From: Halopseudomonas pelagia
GTDB lineage: Bacteria > Pseudomonadota > Gammaproteobacteria > Pseudomonadales > Pseudomonadaceae
Direction: 5' to 3'
DNA: 64,000 bases
Assembly (NCBI RefSeq): GCF_009497895.1
Contig: NZ_CP033116.1
Span: 4,030,001-4,094,000, forward strand
Part shown: in pieces, positions 33,917 to 43,566 of the stretch
Position numbering within the stretch: position 1 is the first letter of the stretch
Layout of the letters: the number at the start of each line of letters is the position of its first letter
The notes under the pieces: model-generated
Told to the model about the DNA's origin: nothing
Seen by the model: only the letters and a program-made list of their open reading frames with translations
The model's database searches: none
Position numbers and translations under genes: made by a program

Positions 33917-36118
33917 ATGACAAAAACACACAAAGCTGTCAGCGAGCATGAGCCGCTGATTCCGTCCCATGGCGAGCCGCTGACGCCCATCGTGATTGAA
34001 GGCGTGGATGATGAGCCGGTGGAATCCAACCGTCGCCTGTTTGGCGGCTGGATGTTACGCGCCGTCACGGCGCTGGCGATTCTCTACTCGGCTTTCCATT
34101 TGTATGTATTGAATATCTCGCCAATGGAGTCGTGGAGCTTTCGCATTGTCCACGTCACCGGCGCGCTGATTCTGGGCTACCTGTTTTTCTCCGGCTCACG
34201 CTTTGCTACCGCGGAGGACGGCCGACCCGCGCAGCGCTGGACCAATTTTGCCGCCCTGGCGCTGATGGTTCCCGCGACCTACGCTCTGGTGCAAACGGGG
34301 GTGATGTATCGCCTGATGCAAAGCGGCACCATGCGCATGACCCCTGAACTGGAATCCTGGCATTATGGCTGGCCGTTGTTGGCTGCTACCGGGCTGGGAA
34401 TCATCTTGAGCTGGTTTCACCGCCGCGAGCGCGCCAGCTTCAGCTTGCCCGATCTACAGCTGATCATCTGCTCGATCGCCGCCGCAAGCTATCTGCTGAT
34501 CATCTATAACTCGCCATTGCGTATGAGCACCGGCACCTCCTTCTCGCCGGTGGGCATTTCCTTCGCCGCCGTGGCCGGAACCGCGCTGATCATGGAAATG
34601 ACCCGCCGGGTGGCCGGCATGGCATTGGTTATCATCGCGCTATGCTTTCTCGCTTATGTGTTCAGCGGGCCCTACATGCCCGGCTTTCTAGGTTACCCCG
34701 GGCTGGGCGTGAAGCGCTTCTTCAGCCAGGTCTACACCGATATTGGCGTGCTCGGACCGACCACGGCGGTATCCTCCACCTACATCATCCTGTTCATCAT
34801 TTTTGCCGCGTTTTTGCAGGCATCAAAAGTCGGCGAATACTTCGTCAATTTCGCCTTTGCCTGTGCCGGTCGTTCGCGTGGTGGCCCAGCCAAGGTGTCG
34901 ATTTTCGCCTCCGGTCTGATGGGCATGATCAACGGCACCAGCGCGGGTAACGTGGTCGCCACCGGCTCGCTGACCATACCCCTGATGAAGAAGGTCGGTT
35001 ACAGCAAGAAGACTGCCGGTGCGGTTGAGGCCGCCGCCTCCACCGGTGGGCAGATCATGCCGCCAATCATGGGTGCTGGCGCTTTCATCATGGCCGAAAT
35101 CACCGGCATCCCTTACACCGAGATCGCCATGGCGGCGGTTATTCCGGCCATCCTGTATTTCGTCTCCGTGTACTTCATGGTCGACTTCGAAGCCGCGAAA
35201 ACCGGCATGCGCGGCATGCGCAAGGATGAGCTGCCGCAACTCGGCAAGCTGATCCGCCAGGTGTATCTGTTCATCCCCATCGTGATATTGATCGTCGCGC
35301 TGTTCATGGGCTACTCGGTGATCCGTGCGGGTACCCTGGCGACCATTTCTGCTGCCGTGGTCAGTTGGCTGTCGCCGAACAAGATGGGGCTGGCTGGCAT
35401 TCTCAAGGCTCTGGAGCTGGCCGGCATCATGGCGATTCAGATCATCGTGGTCTGCGCCTGTGCCGGCGTGATTGTCGGGGTCATCTCGCTAACTGGTGTC
35501 GGCTCACGTTTCTCCTCCCTGCTGCTCGGCGTCGCCGACGCCAGCCAGTTCCTGGCGTTGGTGTTCGCCATGCTGATTTCGATCATGCTGGGTATGGGCA
35601 TGCCCACCACGGCAGCCTATGCGGTGGCGGCTTCGGTGGTCGCCCCCGGTCTGATTCAGCTGGGCATCGACCCGCTGACAGCGCATTTCTTTGTGTTCTA
35701 CTTCGCGGTGGTGTCGGCCATTACGCCGCCAGTAGCGCTGGCGTCTTTCGCCGCAGCCGGGATCTCCGGGGCGAACCCGATGGAAACCTCAATGGAGTCG
35801 TTCAAGATCGGCCTAGCCGCGTTTATCGTACCGTTCATGTTCTTCTACAACGGCGCGCTGTTGATGAACGATACCTGGCTGGCCATTGCCCAGGCGCTGA
35901 TCACCGCGACCGTGGGGGTGTATCTGCTCTCCGCAGCGGTGCAGGGCTGGTTTGCCAATCACGCCGCTTCCTGGCTGGTGCGAATAACGCTGGTAGCCGC
36001 CGCACTGCTGATGATCGAAGGCGGCTTGTTGACCGACGTGCTGGGTGTTGCCGCAGCGTTGATCGCTTTTGCGCTACAGAAGAAGCGCGGCCGCACTGTC
36101 GCACCTCATACGCTCTAG
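33917..36118 (+). CDS. TRAP transporter fused permease (DctQM-type, TAXI-associated)
   Basis: 733 residues, the length of fused small (4-TM) and large (12-TM) TRAP subunits. DctM-type motifs: SGLMGMINGTSAGNVVATGS, AAASTGGQIMPPIMGAGAFI, GMGMPTTAAYAVAASVVAPG, and FYFAVVSAITPPVALASFAA. The N-terminal ~40 residues are cytoplasmic. It imports the TAXI protein's ligand with Na+ or H+. Followed by a strong terminator hairpin before the sensor kinase gene. Confidence 0.93.
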   Translation: MTKTHKAVSEHEPLIPSHGEPLTPIVIEGVDDEPVESNRRLFGGWMLRAVTALAILYSAFHLYVLNISPMESWSFRIVHVTGALILGYLFFSGSRFATAEDGRPAQRWTNFAALALMVPATYALVQTGVMYRLMQSGTMRMTPELESWHYGWPLLAATGLGIILSWFHRRERASFSLPDLQLIICSIAAASYLLIIYNSPLRMSTGTSFSPVGISFAAVAGTALIMEMTRRVAGMALVIIALCFLAYVFSGPYMPGFLGYPGLGVKRFFSQVYTDIGVLGPTTAVSSTYIILFIIFAAFLQASKVGEYFVNFAFACAGRSRGGPAKVSIFASGLMGMINGTSAGNVVATGSLTIPLMKKVGYSKKTAGAVEAAASTGGQIMPPIMGAGAFIMAEITGIPYTEIAMAAVIPAILYFVSVYFMVDFEAAKTGMRGMRKDELPQLGKLIRQVYLFIPIVILIVALFMGYSVIRAGTLATISAAVVSWLSPNKMGLAGILKALELAGIMAIQIIVVCACAGVIVGVISLTGVGSRFSSLLLGVADASQFLALVFAMLISIMLGMGMPTTAAYAVAASVVAPGLIQLGIDPLTAHFFVFYFAVVSAITPPVALASFAAAGISGANPMETSMESFKIGLAAFIVPFMFFYNGALLMNDTWLAIAQALITATVGVYLLSAAVQGWFANHAASWLVRITLVAAALLMIEGGLLTDVLGVAAALIAFALQKKRGRTVAPHTL

Positions 36119-36124
36119 CCAGAT

Positions 36125-36155
36125 AACAACCCGTCAGCTTGGCTGGCGGGTTGTT
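36125..36155 (+). terminator. Terminator after TRAP permease
   Basis: AACAACCCGTCAGC and GCTGGCGGGTTGTT form a 14-bp stem (one G-T pair) with a 3-nt loop. It separates the transporter from the two-component genes, which may be read at a lower level. Confidence 0.7.
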
Positions 36156-36207
36156 CATACCCTCAGGGCCAGCTAATCTCAGCCCTGTTCTCTCTGGGCC
36201 AACAAAA

Positions 36208-38031
36208 ATGAAACATCCGTTCTGGATTGCCCTGTGCTTCAGTCTGGCCGGCCTTGCCGCCTGGCAGACCGGCACCTTGTTCGGCTATCGGCAGGTTGAG
36301 CGCGAAAGTCAGGACGAGTCGTTTCGCTACAGCCAACTGATCAGTAACGAAATCAAACGCTATGAGCCGATCGTCACCCTGGCCGCACAACATCCACAGC
36401 TGCGCCAGGCGCTGACCTCCCCAGGAAACCCGGCACTGATCGACACAGCCAACCAGATCATGCAATTGATGGCGAATATCGTCGCCAGTTCCGATATATA
36501 CCTGATGGATCATCAGGGCCTGACCATAGCTGCGAGCAATTACCAGCAAAGCGCCAATTTCATTGGCCGGAATTTCAGCTTCCGCCCGTATTTTCAAAAT
36601 GCATTCAAATCCAACACCCCGGCATTCTATTTCGCTCTGGGTACCACTTCGGATATGCGCGGTCTGTACTTTGCCCATGCGGTAATGGCACCCGATGACA
36701 GCACCAGGCCTATCGGTGTGATCGCGATGAAGATCCAGGTGGCCGAGCTGGAGGCTCAGTGGCGCCGGCCGACCTCGTTCAACCAGGCAGAAATGCTGAT
36801 CACCGATGCCCAGGGCATCAGCTTCCTCGCCAGCCGGCCGAACTGGCTGTACCGCGCCTTCGAACCCCTGACCGATGAAGGTCAGGCGGTACTGCAAAGC
36901 GAACAACGCTACGCCTCACAGCAACTCAGACCAATGAACATCACTCACCTTGGCACGCCGCCGGGGGCATCACCTAACGTCGAGCGGGTGGTCATCGAAG
37001 AGCAAGGCGAGCATCAGGATTACCTCAGTCTGCAAACCCCGCTGCCCAATGGCGACTGGACGCTGAGAGTCTTGATCGGCACCCGCTCGGTATTCTGGAC
37101 GCAGGTGCGCTTTCTGATCACCGGTCTGATTCTGCTGTCCGGGCTGATGCTGGCCTGGCTGTACCTGCGCGAACGACAGCGTCGCGAGGCTGAACTGGCG
37201 CAACGCAGCGAACAGCTCGAGCGCAGCGTCAAGGAACGGACCGCGGATCTCAAGGCATCCAACCAGCAATTGCTGGACGAAATACGCGAACGCGAGCGCG
37301 CCGAGAAGGAGTTGAAGGAAACCCAGCGCGAACTGATTCAGGCCGCCAAACTGGCGGTGCTGGGGCAGATGTCCGCAGGCTTGAATCACGAGATGAATCA
37401 GCCGTTGACCGCCATTCAGGCCTATGCGCGCAACAGCCAGCGTTTTCTGCAGCGTGGCGAACAGGATGTGGTGGATGCGAATCTAGGCGAGATCGTCAGC
37501 CTGTGCGACAAGATGGCCGAGCTCACCCGGCAGTTCAAGGTGTTCGCGCGCAAATCCGAAGGCTTGCCATCCCAGGTGGATCTGCGTTTGCCGATTGATG
37601 CCGCACTTAAGATCATCCGCGCCCAGGACAGCAGCAATGGCATACTGATCGAGTGGCAGCGCCCCGCTACAGCGGTGATGGTGCACGGCGACCTGATCCG
37701 CATAGAGCAGGTAATGGTCAACCTGATTGCCAACGCGGTTCAGGCCGTCGAGCGCAGCACCGCACCCGAGATTCATATACAGCTCAAGGTCCAGGGGCAG
37801 CAGATCGAGTGTCTGGTGCGTGATAACGGCTCCGGCCTGCCGGCCAATACCGAACAGATCTTCGAGCCGTTCTTCACTACCAAGTCGATGAAACAGGGCC
37901 TGGGTCTGGGGCTGTCGATATCGCGTCAGATCATGGATGCACTGGGAGGCAGACTGGTTGGGCAGAATCGGCCAGATACCCAGGGCGCCGAGTTTATACT
38001 GACCTTTCAAACGCGCTCAAAAACGGATTAA
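36208..38031 (+). CDS. DctB-like sensor histidine kinase
   Basis: 607 residues from ATG 36208 (MKHPFWIALCFSLAGLAAW); an upstream in-frame start lies in the terminator. N-terminal membrane helix, a periplasmic dCache-type sensor (about residues 30-290, with the SDIYLMDHQGLTIAASNY and FRPYFQNA blocks of C4-dicarboxylate kinases), second helix near 305-325, coiled coil, then HisKA with His394 in GLNHEMNQPLTAIQAYARNS and HATPase with NLIANAVQAVE, DNGSGL and GLGLGLSIS. Sits 3 bp before its response regulator. Likely senses the TRAP substrate. Confidence 0.92.
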   Translation: MKHPFWIALCFSLAGLAAWQTGTLFGYRQVERESQDESFRYSQLISNEIKRYEPIVTLAAQHPQLRQALTSPGNPALIDTANQIMQLMANIVASSDIYLMDHQGLTIAASNYQQSANFIGRNFSFRPYFQNAFKSNTPAFYFALGTTSDMRGLYFAHAVMAPDDSTRPIGVIAMKIQVAELEAQWRRPTSFNQAEMLITDAQGISFLASRPNWLYRAFEPLTDEGQAVLQSEQRYASQQLRPMNITHLGTPPGASPNVERVVIEEQGEHQDYLSLQTPLPNGDWTLRVLIGTRSVFWTQVRFLITGLILLSGLMLAWLYLRERQRREAELAQRSEQLERSVKERTADLKASNQQLLDEIRERERAEKELKETQRELIQAAKLAVLGQMSAGLNHEMNQPLTAIQAYARNSQRFLQRGEQDVVDANLGEIVSLCDKMAELTRQFKVFARKSEGLPSQVDLRLPIDAALKIIRAQDSSNGILIEWQRPATAVMVHGDLIRIEQVMVNLIANAVQAVERSTAPEIHIQLKVQGQQIECLVRDNGSGLPANTEQIFEPFFTTKSMKQGLGLGLSISRQIMDALGGRLVGQNRPDTQGAEFILTFQTRSKTD

Positions 38032-38034
38032 CCC

Positions 38035-39387
38035 ATGCCAGCACCAGACATCCTGTTTATCGACGACGATGCGGACATTCGCCAGGTCGTGGCGCAAACC
38101 TTGTCGCTTGAGGATCTCAGCGTTCGCTGTTTTAGCGACGGCGCCAGCGCGCTGGCGTATATCGACCGGGAATTTGCCGGTATTGTGCTGTGCGACTACC
38201 ACATGCCCGGCCTGGACGGATTGGCCGTACTGCAGGCGGTCCAGGCGCTGGACGCGAGCATCCCAGTGATTATTCTGACCGGCCAGGGCGATATCAGCAC
38301 TGCCGTCAGCGCCATGCGCCAGGGCGCTTATGACTTTATCGAGAAGCCCTTTCACCATGACGGTTTGATCGAAATACTCAAACGTGCGCTGGAAAAGCGC
38401 CAGTTGGCCCTGGAAAACCGCCAGCTCAAGGCACAACTACGCACACTGACACGACCTGGGCCCCGGCTGCTGGGCTCCTCGCCGAGCATGCAGCGGGTGA
38501 TCTCCATGCTGGATCCGTTACTCGACACCAATGCCGATATCCTGCTGCGCGGCGAAACCGGCTCCGGCAAGGATGCCATTGCCCGTTACATCCATGAGAA
38601 CAGCAATCGCAGCGAGCACAATTTTGTTGCCATCAATTGTGGCGCGGTACCGGAAAGCCTGATCGAGAGCGAGCTGTTCGGTCATGAGGCCGGCGCCTTT
38701 ACCGGTGCCGAGAAGCGCCGGATCGGCAAGTTTGAATACGCGCACAAAGGCACCTTGTTTCTCGACGAGCTGGAAAGCATGCCGCTGGCCCTGCAGGTAA
38801 AACTGCTGCGCGTTCTGGAAGAACGCAAGGTGGAAAGACTCGGGAGCAATCAGCAGATAGCGGTGGACGTGCGCATCATCGCCGCCACCAAGTCGGATTT
38901 AAAGGCGCAAAGCGATGCCGGTGAATTCCGCGCGGATCTGTTCTACCGGCTCAACGTGGTGCAGATCGATATTCCGCCGCTGCGCGAGCGCAAGCAGGAT
39001 GTGCCCTTGCTGTTCCACCACTTTGCCCTGATTGCCGCCTCTCGCTACGACCGCGAAAGCATTCCGCTGGACGCCGGCCAGGCCGCGGCATTGATGCAGC
39101 ATGATTGGCCGGGCAATGTCCGTGAGTTGCGCAATCTGGCTGAACGCTATGTCCTGATGGGTGCCTCGGCGCTGACGGCGCCGCAGTCTGATCGCCCGGC
39201 CAGCGGCTCCAACCAGCAAACCCTGGCAGAGATGCTTGATGCCTACGAACAGAGTCTGATTTCCAGCGCCTTGCAAGCTTGCCAGGGCAGCATCAAGGAA
39301 GTGATGATGCAACTCGGGCTGGCACGCAAAACCCTGTACGACAAGATGAAGAGGCATGGCCTGGACAAGGCCGACTTCAAGGACTGA
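38035..39387 (+). CDS. DctD-like sigma-54-dependent response regulator
   Basis: 450 residues. Receiver domain with phospho-acceptor Asp54 (VLCDYHMPGLDG) and switch Lys in FIEKPFHHDG. AAA+ domain with Walker A GETGSGKDA, the sigma-54 contact loop GAFTGA, and FLDELESM. C-terminal Fis-type helix-turn-helix (SIKEVMMQLGLARKTLYDKM). With the sigma-54 promoter upstream of the TAXI gene, this forms a closed regulatory unit for the transporter. Confidence 0.93.
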   Translation: MPAPDILFIDDDADIRQVVAQTLSLEDLSVRCFSDGASALAYIDREFAGIVLCDYHMPGLDGLAVLQAVQALDASIPVIILTGQGDISTAVSAMRQGAYDFIEKPFHHDGLIEILKRALEKRQLALENRQLKAQLRTLTRPGPRLLGSSPSMQRVISMLDPLLDTNADILLRGETGSGKDAIARYIHENSNRSEHNFVAINCGAVPESLIESELFGHEAGAFTGAEKRRIGKFEYAHKGTLFLDELESMPLALQVKLLRVLEERKVERLGSNQQIAVDVRIIAATKSDLKAQSDAGEFRADLFYRLNVVQIDIPPLRERKQDVPLLFHHFALIAASRYDRESIPLDAGQAAALMQHDWPGNVRELRNLAERYVLMGASALTAPQSDRPASGSNQQTLAEMLDAYEQSLISSALQACQGSIKEVMMQLGLARKTLYDKMKRHGLDKADFKD

Positions 39388-39575
39388 AATACAACCAGAT
39401 GACCGACGCCATACGCAACGTTAATGACTATGAAGCTGTCACCTAGCCTGACCGACCGCGCCAAAGTGACTACCTAAAGAACAGCAGCCCGATTGCTTGC
39501 GTCGCAGCAAGGGACATTTGCCCGGTTCACATCTAAACTGGGCGAACGACTTGCAGTCCTGCCAATGGTGTAGTC

Positions 39576-40661
39576 ATGGAAAAGAGAAGATGGCCACGAA
39601 AGGCCGCCGAGTTTAATGCCGTACTCAGCCTGAGTCTGAATGACAACTTCCGTTGCATCATTCGTGATTTCAGTCAGGCTGGCATGCTCGTCAGCCTGGA
39701 CGATCTGGTGCTGGCTCGGCTAAAACGCAGCACAGGGTCAAGCCAGGCAAGGCCCGCGAGTATCTGCCTGGAACTGCCCGACCGCAGCATTGCCATGGAT
39801 GTGGAGGTGGTACGCTTCACCGATCAGGGCGCAGGTCTGCGGCTGGTGGTGCCAAGCCAGGAAAACTACACGGCGCTACAGCAAGCGACCCAAGGCAACC
39901 GCGCCAGCTCGGCAGCGCTACCGCGCAAACTGCTGGCCGGGCAGCAGCAACTCAGCCCGGAACGCAGGGAGAACCTGGCAAAGAGCACCAATCTGGCGTT
40001 CAAGCTGTTTTTGGAAGATCACTTCACCGGCTATTTCGGCGAACTGGAAACCGCCCTGCTGATTGAAGCCGACCGGCAAAAGACCCAGGCCCTGCAACAA
40101 CCCTTCTTTGATGCCATCGCGCTGTTTCGAAAGCAACGCCAGCGGGTGCTTGGCGCGACGGTCAACCGCATAGGCGAAACAGCACTGGATATTGCGCTGG
40201 GCCGGCAGGTTCCGGAGCAGGTCGCCGAGCAGAACGAGGGCAAGGTGCACACGCTGGCGCTGGTCGACAAGCATGATTTCGAGGATTGGCTGGTCGTGCG
40301 CGTCGCCATATCGCGAACTGAGCTGCAGCTGCGCGACAGCTTGATAGAACTGCAACTGCGCATTGATGCCGCTTTCGGCAATCGCGGCGCCAGCCGAACT
40401 TTCAACCCTTACTCACCTTCGGCGCTGTGCAACACCTTTTTCGAAGTGATTCGTCATCTCGGGCTTAACAACAAGGTTATCGAGGTGGTTTTCAAGGTGC
40501 TGCAGGAGCGCATCCTTGCGCAGTTGGAAATCGCCTATCAGGAACTCAACAAACTCCTGGTCGACGCCGATATTCTTCCCGGTCTGGACGTGAATCACTA
40601 TTTGGCTTCGCAAGCTCAGCAGCCTCGTTCGGCCCGCCCGCCCCCGCGGTGGCGGCAGTAG
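39576..40661 (+). CDS. PilZ-DUF1631 protein, N-terminal part of a frameshifted GGDEF-EAL gene
   Basis: 361 residues. N-terminal PilZ-type region (residues ~1-95, RxxxR-like KRRWPRKAAEF and IRDFSQAGMLVSL) followed by DUF1631. It is collinear with the first ~360 residues of the 1297-residue paralogue at 46.9 kb and ends where that protein continues. The frame is lost in the C-rich tract 40633-40645 and a TAG follows. Span 39576-43444 is 3869 nt, consistent with one missing base. It may be a split gene, a pseudogene or a sequencing error. Confidence 0.85.
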   Translation: MEKRRWPRKAAEFNAVLSLSLNDNFRCIIRDFSQAGMLVSLDDLVLARLKRSTGSSQARPASICLELPDRSIAMDVEVVRFTDQGAGLRLVVPSQENYTALQQATQGNRASSAALPRKLLAGQQQLSPERRENLAKSTNLAFKLFLEDHFTGYFGELETALLIEADRQKTQALQQPFFDAIALFRKQRQRVLGATVNRIGETALDIALGRQVPEQVAEQNEGKVHTLALVDKHDFEDWLVVRVAISRTELQLRDSLIELQLRIDAAFGNRGASRTFNPYSPSALCNTFFEVIRHLGLNNKVIEVVFKVLQERILAQLEIAYQELNKLLVDADILPGLDVNHYLASQAQQPRSARPPPRWRQ

Positions 40662-40666
40662 AGAAC

Positions 40667-43444
40667 ATGGCCGAAGCGCCTGCCGCCCCTGCGTCGGCGC
40701 CACAGCCAACGGCCGCTGAGGCTGACCACCAGCCGCCACCGGAGTCCGCCTCAGAGGCTTACCCTGCATCGGGCACTGGCCAGGCGTTCGGTGCAGCCAG
40801 CCAATTGATGAATATCCAGCGGCAGTTGACTCACCCACGTCAGCAACTGGTTGAGAACAGCTCGAGCACGGGCATGCAGCCATCCTCCACCGCGCTAACC
40901 GCGCTGAATGATATCAAGGCGCGGATGCTGCAAGGTCAGGTCAGCTTTACTGGCCCTGGCGCGCTCAAGCAGCAACTGATGCAGGCCAGCGGCGGCGCGC
41001 GGATGGAGCTGAGCGAGTTCGAACATGACTCGGTCGAAATGATCGAAACGCTGTTTGATAGCATTGTGCAGAACGAGCGGGTAGCAAGTGACCTCAAGGA
41101 GGAACTGCGCAAACTGCAGGTACCGCTGTTGAAGATCATGCTCAAGGATCCGGAGCTGTTCAGTGGCGATTTTCATCCAGCGCGCCAGGCGGTGAATTAT
41201 CTCGCGCTGCTATCGGATCAGGGCAGTATCAACCTGGAGGCCAACAAAGGCCCGATACTTGAAAGCATCCGACATATTCTGGAGAGCGAGGACGACACTC
41301 AGGCGTTCAGCCAGAGTCTGGAAAATCTGGATGAGCTGGTCTCCCGGGAAAAACGTTTTATAGAACGCAACCTCAGCCGTATTCGTGAAACCTGCGCAGG
41401 TCAGCAACGCCTGATCCAGGCCAACCGGCAGATCGAGCGCCAATTGAGCGAGCTGTTTGATCGTCCGGTGCCGACCGTACTGATCGATCTGGTTAATCAC
41501 GGCTGGAAGGATCTGATGCGCCTGAGCTACCTGCGCGAAGGGATCAGCAGTGCCTCCTGGACGATGAGCCTGACAGTGTTAACCCAATTGCTCTGGCATC
41601 TGCTACCGCAGAGCAACAAGGCACGGCAACCGCTGCAAACCCCGGACCAGTTGCTCAAACTGCTGGGCAAGGGGCTCTCCAAAGTGCCCGAAGACGGTTA
41701 CGCGCACGCCGACATGATCGAGCAGATTGCCCAGTTGCTGAGCAGCGGCATACAAGACACCACACCAATGGCGCTCTACAGCTCGGCGGAGCTGAACAGC
41801 GATGTGCTCGATGCGCGCCTGGCTGCCCAGATCGATACCGATATAGGGCTGGTACGCTGGCTCAAACGCGCCCGTAACCTGAAAGTCTCGCAATGGTTCG
41901 AGCTGACTCGGGATCAGCAACCCACTCAGCTGTATCAATTGGTATGGATGGCCGATGACGCCAGCCAGTTCATGTTCGCCAATCACCATGGCACCAAAAC
42001 CGTAGGCCTGTCACTTGAGCAGGTTGCCCAGTTGCTGCGCGACGGTCACCTGGAGCTGATTCACGACACCGCCATGCCCGCAGTTGAACAGGGGCTGGAT
42101 GCGCTGGTGCAGAAAATCTATGACAAACTGGCCTTCGATTCTTCTCACGATCAACTGACTGGCCTGCTGACGCGCAAGGAGTTTTCCCGCTGCCTGGCTC
42201 AGTGTGTAGCCCAGGCGCAGCAGGAGCAGACCACCTACACGCTGATCTTCCTCGATATTCAGCAGTTCAAGGTGATCAACAATACCTGTGGCTATGAAAC
42301 CGGCGACCGCTTCCTCAACGAACTGGCGCGGCGCATCAGCAGCTTTGTCGACACCGAGGCGCTGGTTGGTCGGGTCGGCCCCGATCAGTTCGCGATTCTC
42401 GCCCCCATGGAAGCGGAGAAAGCCGGCTACCGGCTGGCCACGGAGCTGAAAACCGCGATCGAAACCACACGTTTCGTACATGAGCATCATAGTTTCGTCA
42501 TCAATACTGTCGTGGCAATGCTGGGCTTCGATCATGAAAATCAGCGGGTCATGGACCTATTGCGCTCGGTTGAAGCTGCCGCTGAAATATCCAAACGTTC
42601 CGGCTATAAGGACATTCAACTGGTACTGCCTGGCGATGAACGCCTCGAAGAGCTGGATGAGGTGATGACCTGGGTCACCCGCATCAACCGTGCACTGGAT
42701 GAAAACAACCTGAAACTGCGCTGCCAGAAAATCGCCCCGCTGCATCAGCAGGACGCCGCTCTGCCCCACTACGAAGTGCTGCTCACGGTGATTGATGACC
42801 AGGGCGAGCACATGCCGCCGGCGGACTTCATCAAGGTGGCAGAAGATTACAATCGCATGGGCTCGGTCGACCGCTGGGTAATCGAAACCGTGTTGCGCTG
42901 GATGATGGAGCATCAGGATCAGATGCACCTGTTCGGCGGCTTCTCGATCAACCTGTCGGGTCATTCGATGAACGATGATTCCTTCCTCGACTACCTGTTT
43001 GACGCGCTGGTGCGCTACCAGGTACCGCGGGACAAGTTGATTTTCGAGATCACCGAAACCACCGCCGTGGCCAATCTGGAAGACGCCGCCGACTTTATCA
43101 ACGAGATGCGCAGTATCGGCTGCCGTTTTTCCCTGGACGATTTTGGCGTGGGTCAGTCTTCATACTCTTACCTCAAACGGTTGCCGGTGGATTTCATCAA
43201 GATCGACGGCGCCTTTGTACGCGACATCACCCGCAGCGATGTGGACTTCGCGCTGGTGCGCTCGATCACCGAGATGGGTCACTACCTGAACAAGAAAGTC
43301 ATTGCTGAATACGTTGCCGCCGAAGATATTCTGGAAACCGTCAGGAGCATTGGCGTGGACTACGCTCAAGGCCATGTGCATGGGCTGCCAGGCTTGCTTG
43401 ACAATCTGGACCTGAAAAGCCCGCTAGCGCAGCAACCGGCCTGA
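40667..43444 (+). CDS. DUF1631-GGDEF-EAL protein, C-terminal part of a frameshifted gene
   Basis: About 925 residues from ATG 40667 (an in-frame GTG at 40649 is also possible). The rest of DUF1631 is followed by a GGDEF domain with the degenerate motif GPDQF and an EAL domain with EVL, INLSG, FEITE, DDFGVG and FIKIDG. The GGDEF site is unlikely to make c-di-GMP. The C-terminal motif QGHVHGLPG replaces the usual QG...KP. ATG 40667 lies six bases past the stop of the first part, so coupled translation could still give two polypeptides. Paralogue of the 46.9-kb gene. Confidence 0.85.
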   Translation: MAEAPAAPASAPQPTAAEADHQPPPESASEAYPASGTGQAFGAASQLMNIQRQLTHPRQQLVENSSSTGMQPSSTALTALNDIKARMLQGQVSFTGPGALKQQLMQASGGARMELSEFEHDSVEMIETLFDSIVQNERVASDLKEELRKLQVPLLKIMLKDPELFSGDFHPARQAVNYLALLSDQGSINLEANKGPILESIRHILESEDDTQAFSQSLENLDELVSREKRFIERNLSRIRETCAGQQRLIQANRQIERQLSELFDRPVPTVLIDLVNHGWKDLMRLSYLREGISSASWTMSLTVLTQLLWHLLPQSNKARQPLQTPDQLLKLLGKGLSKVPEDGYAHADMIEQIAQLLSSGIQDTTPMALYSSAELNSDVLDARLAAQIDTDIGLVRWLKRARNLKVSQWFELTRDQQPTQLYQLVWMADDASQFMFANHHGTKTVGLSLEQVAQLLRDGHLELIHDTAMPAVEQGLDALVQKIYDKLAFDSSHDQLTGLLTRKEFSRCLAQCVAQAQQEQTTYTLIFLDIQQFKVINNTCGYETGDRFLNELARRISSFVDTEALVGRVGPDQFAILAPMEAEKAGYRLATELKTAIETTRFVHEHHSFVINTVVAMLGFDHENQRVMDLLRSVEAAAEISKRSGYKDIQLVLPGDERLEELDEVMTWVTRINRALDENNLKLRCQKIAPLHQQDAALPHYEVLLTVIDDQGEHMPPADFIKVAEDYNRMGSVDRWVIETVLRWMMEHQDQMHLFGGFSINLSGHSMNDDSFLDYLFDALVRYQVPRDKLIFEITETTAVANLEDAADFINEMRSIGCRFSLDDFGVGQSSYSYLKRLPVDFIKIDGAFVRDITRSDVDFALVRSITEMGHYLNKKVIAEYVAAEDILETVRSIGVDYAQGHVHGLPGLLDNLDLKSPLAQQPA

Positions 43445-43454
43445 GCCTGAGCAC

Positions 43455-43477
43455 ATGCCTGGCGCGCCACCAGGCAT
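43455..43477 (+). terminator. Hairpin after GGDEF-EAL gene
   Basis: ATGCCTGG/CCAGGCAT stem with a 7-nt loop just past the stop; no T-run. Confidence 0.45.
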
Positions 43478-43566
43478 ACAACCGTTACCAGACGTGTAGC
43501 AGCATGACCACCCATCACTTGCTGTGTACTATTGGGGCAGTGCCTACCCTGTTTCAGAGCTGACCC

